A DNA stretch of 64,000 nucleotides from Ferrimonas aestuarii (GTDB lineage: Bacteria > Pseudomonadota > Gammaproteobacteria > Enterobacterales > Shewanellaceae). Shown here piece after piece: positions 15,955-26,300 of the stretch (its first letter is position 1; every line of letters begins with the position of its first letter). A program made the position numbers and the translations under genes. The notes under the pieces are model-generated. The model saw nothing but the letters and a program-made list of their open reading frames with translations. It did not search any database and was not told where the DNA came from. The stretch covers positions 186,001 through 250,000 of the forward strand of contig NZ_SWCJ01000002.1 in assembly GCF_005116665.1 (NCBI RefSeq), written 5' to 3'.

Positions 15955-18009
15955 TTAGTCCTTATCGGTCAATAACTGATGCAACTCCCGTACAAATTCA
16001 CTGGGCTGTTCAGAGTTTGCCACGACAAAGCACTGTCGCTTGGCCCGAGTTAAGGCCACATAAAACAGCCTTCGCTCTTCGGCATGGGCGTAGTGTTCTT
16101 GTTTAGGCAGCATCGCTTCCAGCGCAGGGTGGCTTGGTTTGGTTGACGGAAAGCCGTGATGGCCGTTACTCAGCCCTAAAACGATAACCCAATCCGCCTG
16201 TTTGCCTTTGCTGGCATGAACGGTATCAGAATTGATGCTTAGGGTTGGGTGCTGGGCGCGCAGCTGAGCCAACTGATCACCTTTTGGCAGCTGAAAGCCA
16301 AATCGTGCCAGCAGGTAGATGGACTCCCCGGGCTTGGCTCGAGATGCCACCGCGACCACGATCTTATCCAACGGCTGGCTGTCATCCACAAGCACCACCC
16401 CTGGATTATCCCCTTGGGAGAAGCTTTTTACTTGTTTTGGTAGCTGCGCTGGGTTTTTGCAGACAAATGCCGTGGAAATTTGGTTTAAGGCATCACCATA
16501 GCGGAAGGTGATGTCTAGGTTGGTTTGACTGGTCGGCCCAAAGAACTCACGAAACCCGGTGGTTAGGCTGATGTCACTGCCGGTAAAGCGGTAGATGGAT
16601 TGCCAATCATCGCCGACGGCAAACAGCGCATCGGCGTGACGATTCAGTGCTCGAATAAGGTGAGCTCTAGGACGAGAGATATCTTGAAACTCATCCACCA
16701 GAAGGTGGGTCCAAGGAGAGACAAATTTACCGCTACGCACATAGCGATGAGCCTTGTCGATCATGTCGATAAAATCGATCTCATCTTGTTGTCGCAGATG
16801 ACGGTTGTAGGCTTCTACCAAAGTCACCAGTATTGGCTTTAGATTCCGCAGTTCCTGATGCTGCATCGGCCCAAGAGCCAATCGGTACTGTTTAAATTCC
16901 GGCAGCAGTTCAACCAGCAACTTAGTGGTTTTCTTGATGGAGCCTTGCAGCTTAAAAAACTGGATTCGACCACCGCTGTCCAGCCCCAGCTGCTTCATCT
17001 TGCGGTATTGCTCCATCGCCTTTTTATTGGGCTGTAAGCTTGGGTCTTGTTCAATCAGGCGCAGCAGAGTTCGGCGATACTCTGGCTGTTTGAGGTGCTC
17101 GGTGAGGTGCTGGCCAACCCAAGCCGTTAGCGCTCTAGGCTTGGTGGCAAGATCGGATACCTTAGGTAACTTACCCTCGACCTTGGTGATGATCGCCATC
17201 CCCAATGAATGAAAGGTGCTGCAGTTTACCCCTTTGGCGTCGTTGCCCAGTTTGTTGTGCAATCGCTCGCCGATCTCGTTCGCCGCTTGTTTGCCAAAGG
17301 CCATGATCAGCATCTGCCCCGGGTGACATTGGCCACTTTTTAACAAGTATGCGGCGCGCCCAACCAAGGTGGAGGTTTTGCCGCTGCCGGCACCGGCCAA
17401 CACCAGATTGGCGTCGTTACTGGTAACGCAGGCGATGCGCTGTTTCTTGGTCAGAGGGTGGTCTTCAATCTCATCGAAGAGGTCTTGGTATTGCGACAAT
17501 TGGCCTTGCAGATAATGCTCGCGAATGCGAGTAAGGGTGTGCTCGTCCGCATTGGCCATCTGCTGTAGAAATTGAAACTGTTTTTGTGCCAAAGGGTTCA
17601 ATTGCTGAGCATCAAAATCCTTAGGCCAGCCTTGATAGGATTGCTCCACCAACTCTTTGAGCACAAGCCAACGGCTTTGAGAGAGATAGCCCTGACTTAA
17701 CAGCCCCTTTATCTGCTGAATCTGCTGCGGCAGGGCCTGTTGTTTGTCATCAAGCCAAAACTGATAACAGCGTTCAACAAAGGCTTTGGCATCGGCTTTG
17801 GCGTACCAACTTAGGCTTTGGGTTTTATCTGCGCTCGTGAGATTCACCGTGGAGAACAGCATGCCGTTGTCGAGCTGAATAGGACCGAATAGGGTATGCC
17901 AGGGAATGGGATCATCCCGATTGACCTGCAATCCAGATTCGGATGCAGTGACAGGAAGATTGGACAGTGCAAACAGGCGTCCCCAAAAACGGCGTTGTAG
18001 GATCGACAT
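15955..18009 (-). CDS. helD: DNA helicase IV (HelD, UvrD-like)
   Basis: This superfamily 1A helicase has 684 residues, the same length as E. coli HelD. Walker A is AGAGSGKTS at residues 205-213, Walker B is LLVDEFQD, and later motifs (GDDWQSIYRF, ASKGKQADWV, LFYVALTRAKRQCFV) complete the set. The N-terminal 190 residues form the HelD-specific region with the sequence ALSNLPVTASESGL. It unwinds DNA 3' to 5' and assists recombination repair. It stands alone, with the pxp operon downstream and ovoA upstream on the same strand, separated by a terminator. Confidence 0.92.
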   Translation of the reverse strand: MSILQRRFWGRLFALSNLPVTASESGLQVNRDDPIPWHTLFGPIQLDNGMLFSTVNLTSADKTQSLSWYAKADAKAFVERCYQFWLDDKQQALPQQIQQIKGLLSQGYLSQSRWLVLKELVEQSYQGWPKDFDAQQLNPLAQKQFQFLQQMANADEHTLTRIREHYLQGQLSQYQDLFDEIEDHPLTKKQRIACVTSNDANLVLAGAGSGKTSTLVGRAAYLLKSGQCHPGQMLIMAFGKQAANEIGERLHNKLGNDAKGVNCSTFHSLGMAIITKVEGKLPKVSDLATKPRALTAWVGQHLTEHLKQPEYRRTLLRLIEQDPSLQPNKKAMEQYRKMKQLGLDSGGRIQFFKLQGSIKKTTKLLVELLPEFKQYRLALGPMQHQELRNLKPILVTLVEAYNRHLRQQDEIDFIDMIDKAHRYVRSGKFVSPWTHLLVDEFQDISRPRAHLIRALNRHADALFAVGDDWQSIYRFTGSDISLTTGFREFFGPTSQTNLDITFRYGDALNQISTAFVCKNPAQLPKQVKSFSQGDNPGVVLVDDSQPLDKIVVAVASRAKPGESIYLLARFGFQLPKGDQLAQLRAQHPTLSINSDTVHASKGKQADWVIVLGLSNGHHGFPSTKPSHPALEAMLPKQEHYAHAEERRLFYVALTRAKRQCFVVANSEQPSEFVRELHQLLTDKD

Positions 18010-18025
18010 AACTCACGACATAAGA

Positions 18026-18071
18026 AAGCAAAACAGGATTACACCGGATTATTTTCCGCGGTGCAATCCTG
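18026..18071 (-). terminator. Intrinsic terminator after ovoA
   Basis: On the minus strand a long stem (CAGGATT and CACCG paired with CGGTG and AATCCTG, one mismatch) is followed by TTTTGCTTT. It lies 35 bp after the ovoA stop and ahead of helD. Confidence 0.75.
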
Positions 18072-18106
18072 CTTCGACGATTGAACTTCAACTGATTAGT
18101 CGCTAA

Positions 18107-20200
18107 TCACAATTTCTTCCAGATCGTCAATTCAGAGACGCTGTGCTGGAATTTACGGCGGGTTTCTCGAATCACAAAGGGCAGGTCTTGTCGATGCAAC
18201 AACTGATACTCTTGGCAAAGCAACTCGTTAATCGCCTCAAAGCTCGAGAGGGTTTCGCCGTCGATCTTTTTGGCACCTAGCCACTGCTCTTTAGGAGTAA
18301 ATTCTTCAAGCCAGGTATAGGGTGAGAGCAGCACCAGCACGCCATCAGAGGTGAGACGCTCGCCAATTTGATTGAGGAACTGGGTTGGATTGGCCAATCG
18401 ATCCAACAAGTTAGAGGCTAAGACTAGATCGTATTGGGTGAATTGGGGCTTAAGGTTACAGGCATCCCCTTGGGAGAAATGAATGTTATCGACCAGATCC
18501 TGCGCGTTCAGCGCTTCTAGTGACACGGACTTGTAGTCGACCAACTCACCTTCGGTGGCGATGGTATATCGCTTGTGTCCATGGTTAATCAGGTCCCAGC
18601 CCTGTTGAATGAAGCGAGCGGAGAAATCGATACCGTCCACGTGCGCAAAGTGCCGAGCCAACTCGATGCTGCTTCGCCCTACGGAACAGCCGATATCCAA
18701 CGCACGAGCGCGACCACTTAAGTGTGGCACGATGACGTTCACGGCACTTTCGCAGAAGTTATCGACATTAAAGTAGCGATCCCCGTAGTGAAACTCGAGA
18801 TACTGGGACACCATGGTATCGGTTTCGTAGACGTTGTTTTCCACCAGCGTTGGCGCTTGTTCGGAGCTAACGTACCGAAAACCACAGTGTTGGAAAAAAT
18901 GCCGCCTGAAGGCGTAACGGGAGTAGGGAAGGGATTCATTACCGGTAGATATCCAAGACCCTCCCTTCATCAGGTTATGTTTACCATCAAAAGTAGGCGT
19001 GGAAAAGTCGTCATACAGGGGGTGGACTTCAAAGCCGTTAAAGCCATCTATGGTAGATTGCGTCCACTGCCAAACGTTACCAACAATGTCGTAGAGTGCG
19101 CCTTGTGGATTGGCGTCCACTGGCGTTGAACTGGCGTATTGAGCAAGATGGATGTTCCCGGGGAAGCTTTGCCATTGGGGGTTGTTCTCTGGAACCTGCT
19201 GTCTTAAAAGCTGCCATTCGGCTTCCGTAGGCAAGCGTACGTCCTCTTGGCTGGTGTCGGACTTCCATCGGCAGAATGCAGCAGCCTCAAGTTGATTGAC
19301 TTCAACGGGCCAGTTTAGAGGTAAAGGGATCTCCTCGGTAAGGTTTCGCTGCAACCAGTTTTCTCCGTGTTTTACCCAAAAACGGGGGTGGTTTCGGTTC
19401 TGAAAGCTGAGCCAGTGTTTGCCCTCTTCATCCCAATACTGGGATTGCTGGTAACCACCTGCGGTGACAAATTCGAGAAATTCCTGATTGCTGACCAAAA
19501 ATTGGCTGGCTTTAAAATCGGCAAGAGTCAGTGGCAGGTTGCCGTATTCGTTATCCCAGCCGTAGCCGTCGCTGTGTTGTGGACGGCCTAAGATCAAATT
19601 GCCGCCCTCTATATCGACCAGAGCGTTGCGAGGCGCGCTGGATGATTTCTCGCACGCTGACCAGTTTGAGTGAGGCTGTACGTCATCAAGGGGAAGCTGG
19701 CGGATGATCACCGACGAGGTTTCCAGGTGAATTCGTTCGTGTTCAATGCCCATCAGAATAAGCCATGCTGGACTATCCGGCGTGATTGGCAAAGACAGCT
19801 CCATGGTGTCAATAAATCGATTGACCAATACGCTAACCCGGTCACGATAGTCCCGGACCTCGCTTATTTGGGGCCAGTCATAGTTCTTTTCATCCAGATC
19901 ATCCCAGCTCATCTCATCCACACCAACGGCAAACATGGATTCGAACTTAGGGTTGATGCGATGCTCGATTAACTTCGCCAGTTTGAGTTTGTTGATGAAG
20001 AAAGTGGCGGTGTGGCCAAAGTAGAATACCAGCGGGTGCCGAAGTGGTTCGGCTTTAAGGTAATAGCTTGCGTCTGCTTTTATCACCTCAAATAGGGATT
20101 CGTACAAGGTCCAGCTTTGGTTGAAGTAAGCCTTTATCTCAGCACGTTTCTGTTCAATATTGTCGCCATGCAGCGATGGTGTTTGTAGTAGCTGTTCCAT
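18107..20200 (-). CDS. ovoA: Ovothiol synthase OvoA: sulfoxide synthase fused to methyltransferase
   Basis: This 697-residue bifunctional enzyme of ovothiol A synthesis joins cysteine to histidine with oxygen and later methylates the thiol-histidine. The N-terminal DinB-like iron domain carries His63 (FGHTATF), His154 and His158 (GIEHERIH), the expected non-heme iron ligands. A formylglycine-generating-enzyme-like fold follows, with FKASQFLVSNQEFLEFV, LPTEAEWQLL, GNVWQWTQS and LMKGGSWIST. From about residue 480 there is a Rossmann methyltransferase with ALDIGCSVGRSSIEL. This three-part layout distinguishes OvoA from EgtB, which lacks the methyltransferase. The start at 20200 has GGAAGTGAG upstream. 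No partner C-S lyase (ovoB) is adjacent. Confidence 0.92.
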   Translation of the reverse strand: MEQLLQTPSLHGDNIEQKRAEIKAYFNQSWTLYESLFEVIKADASYYLKAEPLRHPLVFYFGHTATFFINKLKLAKLIEHRINPKFESMFAVGVDEMSWDDLDEKNYDWPQISEVRDYRDRVSVLVNRFIDTMELSLPITPDSPAWLILMGIEHERIHLETSSVIIRQLPLDDVQPHSNWSACEKSSSAPRNALVDIEGGNLILGRPQHSDGYGWDNEYGNLPLTLADFKASQFLVSNQEFLEFVTAGGYQQSQYWDEEGKHWLSFQNRNHPRFWVKHGENWLQRNLTEEIPLPLNWPVEVNQLEAAAFCRWKSDTSQEDVRLPTEAEWQLLRQQVPENNPQWQSFPGNIHLAQYASSTPVDANPQGALYDIVGNVWQWTQSTIDGFNGFEVHPLYDDFSTPTFDGKHNLMKGGSWISTGNESLPYSRYAFRRHFFQHCGFRYVSSEQAPTLVENNVYETDTMVSQYLEFHYGDRYFNVDNFCESAVNVIVPHLSGRARALDIGCSVGRSSIELARHFAHVDGIDFSARFIQQGWDLINHGHKRYTIATEGELVDYKSVSLEALNAQDLVDNIHFSQGDACNLKPQFTQYDLVLASNLLDRLANPTQFLNQIGERLTSDGVLVLLSPYTWLEEFTPKEQWLGAKKIDGETLSSFEAINELLCQEYQLLHRQDLPFVIRETRRKFQHSVSELTIWKKL

Positions 20201-20357
20201 TTTTATCTCACTTCCCTGAATACACAACTGTTTCAGTTTAGCCCCTGTATACGACAGTAAAATAAAAAAAGATCCTTGTTATAAGCAGCTTGCACTCATT
20301 TTTTGGAATCGTTGCTACGCTTTAGAGGGTGACTAGTGAACGTCAGGGAGAGACGAC

Positions 20358-23300
20358 ATGGATCCGGTAATCGTTAAATCGGTAAAAGGCGATGCATTCG
20401 CAATTGATGAGAAATCTAAGCAGCTGTATCCCTTAGCCGAAGGGGGCGTACTCACCCCTGGTGATAAGGTACTGGTTCCAGAAGGCAGTAAAGTTTTGCT
20501 TTATCAAGGGCAAGAGCAGGAGGTCGAAGTCAATGCCTGTGAATACTGCACTATCGGCGAAGTTATCCATCCTAAGCCGACACAAAGCAGCGAGGCTTGG
20601 ATGTCTACGCTGTTTGATTCGCTTCAAAAAGCGCTTGCTGAGGGTAAAGATCCCACAGAGGTGTTAGAACCTGCAGAGTCCATCAGTGATGTGGGCTCTC
20701 ATGAGCACGGAGAGGGAGCATTTATTTATGCCCAGCGCGAGCAAACCATCGCGAGCGCTGGCTACGATACCGCCTACGCCAATAGTGATGACCTCCAACA
20801 ACCGTTTTTCGGCGATCTCTCCCAGGCCATTTTTGATGATTCACTAACGGGTTATATTATTGAAGGCCAAGCTATCTCAGGCAACGTAGCAACCCTGTTT
20901 AGTGATAATGGTTTTGGCTTTAATGCGCTTCATCGAATCAATGGCACCCCAATTGAGAGTTTGGAACAGCCGCAAAGCGGTGAGTATCAGGGGTGGTATC
21001 TTCTACCGACAGAGATCGGCAATCTCTACATCAAGCCTGACGGACAGTTCATATTGGACGCTCCAGATAATCAAGATCACAGTAGCCTTGAGACTCTGTT
21101 GCGCCAATTTGAGCTGCAAGCGACAGATTCCAGCGGTCAAGTACAAAGCTTAACGGTTACCCTTGGAGTGCAGGAGGGCTCTGACGCAACTGCAGCCCTT
21201 ACTCAAGGGGTGACCAGTGATGACGGCCAAGGCGATACGGTCACCATTTTGATAGAGAGAGGCTCAGATGAGCTTGACCTTGGTAGCATCGCGTTCGACC
21301 TTCCAGCCATCTTAAGTCAGTTGAATGGCTTAGCACTATCACAAAACGGCGTGTTAATTCAGCCCAGCCTTGATTTGATGGACTCAACGTTAACGGTACG
21401 GGATCAAAATGGCGAGGCGCTGTTCCAGTTTGAGCTTGGAGTGCCGACTTTAGATGAGGGGGGCAATCTAAACCTTCCCCTGTCGATTCGTCAGCTACAG
21501 CCCCTGGATCATCAGCAACAGAGTGATCAATTTAGATTCTCGATATTTGTCACCGCTCAAGATAGTGATGGAGACTCAGTTCTCGCCGAAACTCAAATTT
21601 CGGTTATTGACGGCCAACCGTCGATTAGTGACGCCTCTGGCGCCGTTATTGAAACCGTAGGTGGGGCGACTTTAACGGGTAATCTACTTGAGAACTCAAG
21701 CTTTGGCGCCGATGCCAATGGCAAGCTGACGGAGATTCTAGGTGTCGAACTTTCAAGCCTCACTCCCATTGGTTCTGGGCCCCTTGCTGATTACGTTCAG
21801 ATAGCAACTGAATTTGGCACTCTGTTTGTAAATCAAAGTGGTGATTTTCAGGTCTTGGTGAATGACAATCTTTTCCATCAATTACAGGACAGCGTATTGC
21901 AGTTTTCACTGCCATTTATTGCCGAAGATGGAGATGGCGATGCCGGCGAGGGAACATTTAGGTTAAGTGTTGAGGATGGTGCAGCGCCCACTGCTGACAG
22001 CATCACTTTTCAAAGCACCGATGGCGGCTCGCAGCAAACTTTGAACCTAACCATTGAGCGTGGTTCTGACGCCTTAGATATGGACGCCATCGGTTTTGAC
22101 CTCGATAGAACGTTAACGGAGCTTGCTAAGCTTGATTTAACTTCCGGTGGAGAAGCGTTAGCACTGGAAAATGCTGAAATTCGAAATGGTGAGCTACTGC
22201 TCTTGGGGCAGTCTGGGCAACCGATTTTAGGGATTAAGCTCAATGACGCCATAGCAGTTGAAGGGGATGCGATTCTGCCCATTACTGTGACCCAATATGG
22301 GCCTTTAGATCACGTCAATAACAGCGACCTAATCTCAATTCCGTTCTTTATCAGCGCATCCGATAGCGATCATGATCAAATCAGTATTGGCGCATTGATC
22401 AATGTATCTGACTCAAAGCCAATTAACGTCGAGCAGACTCAATCCATAACGGAAAAGGAAGGGGGCGCCACACTATCTGGTCAGCTTTTTACTGATGGAG
22501 ATTTAGGCGCTGATGGCGCTGGGGGGCTGGTAGAGATTCAAGGTGTTGATTTTGGATCGCTCCCCGTGGTCGACGAAGGCATTTATTCAGGTTTTTCGTT
22601 GATGGAGTTTGCTCAGGGCGATCTTTTTGTAGACAAACTGGGCAACTATCACTTGGAGGTCAGAGACAACCTTGATCATGGTGAGGTGGAGCAACTTATC
22701 GCCTTTGCCATCGATTTTCGATTTGAAGACGGAGATGGTGACAGCGCGCTTGGAACGCTGACGGTAAATATCCAAGATGGTGTGGGCCCTAGCGCAGAGT
22801 CTATTGAGCTTTTCACGTCAGACGAAGGGATCGGTGATTTCGCTCAAATCCGTATTGCGCGAGGTTCGGATCAGATTGACATCGACAGTATTGGGTTTGA
22901 TGTCGATGCGATTATGTCGGCGATCGCGTCTGCTGGACTCAGTAGCACCGAAGCCGCCATTACTGTTGATGGCATCAGTGTGGTTGATGATGCTCTAGTT
23001 CTGTCTGATTCCCTTGGAAATGTGGTGTTTGAATTTACCCTCGGCCAAGCTGAGGAAACCGCAGAAGGCGACTGGATTCAGCCTATCTCAGTGTCGCAAT
23101 TGATGGCCATGAAACATGATGAGGGTTTAGATCAGCTCGATTTTGATATTTTCATTTCGGCATCGGATACGGACAACGATCTTATTAGTATTCCTGCCAC
23201 TATCCAGGTTACGGATTCGGGCCCTACCATTGTGGACAGCCAAAATCAGATTACTGAGCTGGCGGGCGGTGCGTTGGTTTCAGGCAATTTATTGGATAAC

Positions 23301-26300
23301 TCCGACTTTGGCGCTGATGGTGCTGGCGGCGTAATTTCGGTAAATGGGGTGAATTTGACGGTAAGCTCAACCATTTCTGGAGGCCCCTTTGACGGAAAAG
23401 TTGAGATTGATGTTGAAAATGGCACTTTGTATGTAGACGGTCAGGGAAACTACGACTATGTCGCTGATGACAACTTGAACCATGGCGACCCGGAAGTGCC
23501 ATTGTCAATTCAAGTGCCATTTACAGCCACAGATTCAGATGGTGACTCAGGTCAAGCTAGTTTGACCCTGACGGTCCTAGATGGCGCGCCCCCCGTTGCA
23601 TCGACCTCAGAATTTGAAACCTTCGATGCCGGCGCTGTAGATAGCCAAATGATCACCATTGCTAGAGGCTCCGATCAATTGAATGCATCGAGCTTAGGGT
23701 TTGACATTTCGTCAATACAATCTGATCTGGCTTCCCTAAACCTCACTGCTGGCGGCGTGGCGCTGGATATTGATGCCATCAGCATTGATGGCAATGTGAT
23801 GACAATTATTGACGCTGATAACTCGCCAATCTTGACCATTGCCTTGGGCGAGCCTTTAGATAACGGCGGCGATCTTAGCGTTCCGGTAGTAGTATCTCAG
23901 TATCAATCCCTTGATCACAATGTCGGCAGTGATCAACTGTTGATTCCGATTACGTTACATATCAGTGATACGGATAACGACACCATATTATTGCCGTTGG
24001 AGCTAACCATTACTGACGATGGCCCGACAGTCAATGATAGTAGCATTCAACTCACAGAGCAGGCGGGAGTCGCACTAGTTTCGGGGCAGCTCATTAATGA
24101 CCCACAAAATGCGACACATTATGGTGCCGATGGTTCTGGGCAATTAACTGAGTTTAATGGCGTGGCGTTGGACACCTTGTCACCGGTAAGCGGCGGCAAT
24201 TATGACGGTTACTACGAGTTTAACCTGCCAGAGGGCAGTCTCTATGTTGCTCGTGATGGTCAGTATCACTTTGAAGCGCTAGATAACCTAGACCACGGCG
24301 ACCCGCAAGCGCCAATTGTGCTCAACCTGCCGTTCGTGATCACCGATTTTGATGGCGACAGCGATGGTGGCCAGTTGTCTATTACCATCCATGATGGTGA
24401 CGGCGCGACAAGCTCTGCTGTCTCTTTAGAGACCTATGATGCCGATACTCAAGTTGGCGTTTCCAGCGCCAGTGCGACGCTGCAGATTCAGCGAGGCTCA
24501 GATGAGGTCGACCTGACCAGCTTCCAGTTTGATCTAATTTCCATTGCCAGTGAGCTTGCCGGAATGGGTTTAAGCTCCGCTGGCAATGCCATCGATGGCA
24601 GTAACCTAAGTTTGGTGGGCAGCACGCTAACTATTTTAGATAGCGACAGTAATCCGGTGTTTGAGTTAACTTTGGGTACTGCGGTTGCTGATGGCAGCGG
24701 CGATGCCAGCGTGCCCATTAGCATCAACCAACTGGCAGCGCTGGATCATATCGGCGCAAACTCGGATTCCATCACGATTCCAATCGCACTGAGTGGCAGC
24801 GATATCGACAACGACCCCATTGCGCTTACCGCCAACCTCACCGTTAATGATGATGGCCCAACCATCGAAGACAGCAGCAATCAGGTTACTGAAGCCGCAG
24901 GCGGATCTGTCGTGTCTGGCAACTTGCTGGATAATTCGAGCTTTGGCGGCGATGGCGCTGGGGAGGTTACCAAGGTTAATGGTGTAACCCTGTCTTTGCT
25001 TACGCCCATTGTTGGCGGTGCCTATGATGGCAAGGTCGAAATCGATATCGAAAATGGCACCCTGTATGTGGATGCCGATGGTAATTACGACTTTGTGGCG
25101 GATGACAACCTGAATCACGGCGATCCAGAAGTATCGCTGTCAGTTAACGTGCCCTTTGTAGCTCGAGACTCAGATTACGACTATGAAGGGGCCACCTTAA
25201 CCTTAACCGTGACGGATGGCGCAGCGCCAACTGCGGTGACTACCGACTTTACCACCAGCGATGTCGGCAGCGTTGATAGTCAAACGGTAACCGTAAGTCG
25301 TGGCTCTGATGCCCTTGATCCGGCAAGCCTTGGTTTTGACCTTGAGACCATCAAGTCTGATTTGGCGGCACTTAACTTAAGCTCTGGCGGCATTCCTCTG
25401 GATCTCAACGCCATTGCGGTCAGTGGCAATACCTTGAGCATCGCCGATGCCAACAACAATCCGATATTGACCATCAAACTGGGCGCCGCCTCCGATAATG
25501 GCGGTAATCTGGACATTCCGGTTACCGTTACCCAGCAAGGGCCACTGGATCATGAGCTATCCAGCGATGCGCTGTCACTGCCCATCACCCTGCAGATAAG
25601 CGACAGCGATAATGACGTCATTGCACTGCCGCTCAATCTCACCATCACCGACAGTGGCCCCCAAGTTACCGACACCAATATCGAGCTCACGGAAGCCGAA
25701 GGCGGCAACAGTGACAGTGGCTATCTGTTTGATGTAGATGTGTTCGGGCCTGATGGTGCAGGGCAGTTAACTGAGTTTAACGGCGTGGCCTTGGACACCT
25801 TGTCACCGATTAGTGGTGGCAATTATGACGGTTACTACGAGTTTAACCTGCCAGAGGGCAGCCTCTACCTTGCCCTAGATGGTCAGTATCACTTTGAAGC
25901 GCTAGATAACCTAGACCACGGCGACCCGCAAGCGCCAATCGTGCTCAACCTGCCGTTCGTGATCGCCGATTTTGATGGCGACAGCGATGGCGGCCAGTTG
26001 TCTATCACCATCCATGATGGTGACGGCGCGACAAGCTCGGCAGTCTCCTTAGAGACCTATGATGCAGATACTCAGTCTGGAATTTCTAGCGACAGCGCGA
26101 CGCTGCAGATTGAGCGAGGCTCAGATGAGGTCGACCTGACCAGCTTCCAATTTGATCTAATTTCCATTGCCAGTGAGCTTGCCGGAATGGGTTTAAGCTC
26201 CGCTGGCAATGCCATCGATGGCAGTAACCTAAGTTTGGTGGGCAGCACGCTAACTATTTTAGATAGCGACAGTAATCCGGTGTTTGAGTTAACTTTGGGT

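Noticed and set aside
20280..20340. Sigma-54 promoter ahead of the adhesin
   Set aside because: A TTGGAATCGTTGC stretch looked similar, but the GG-to-GC spacing is 7 instead of 10 bases.
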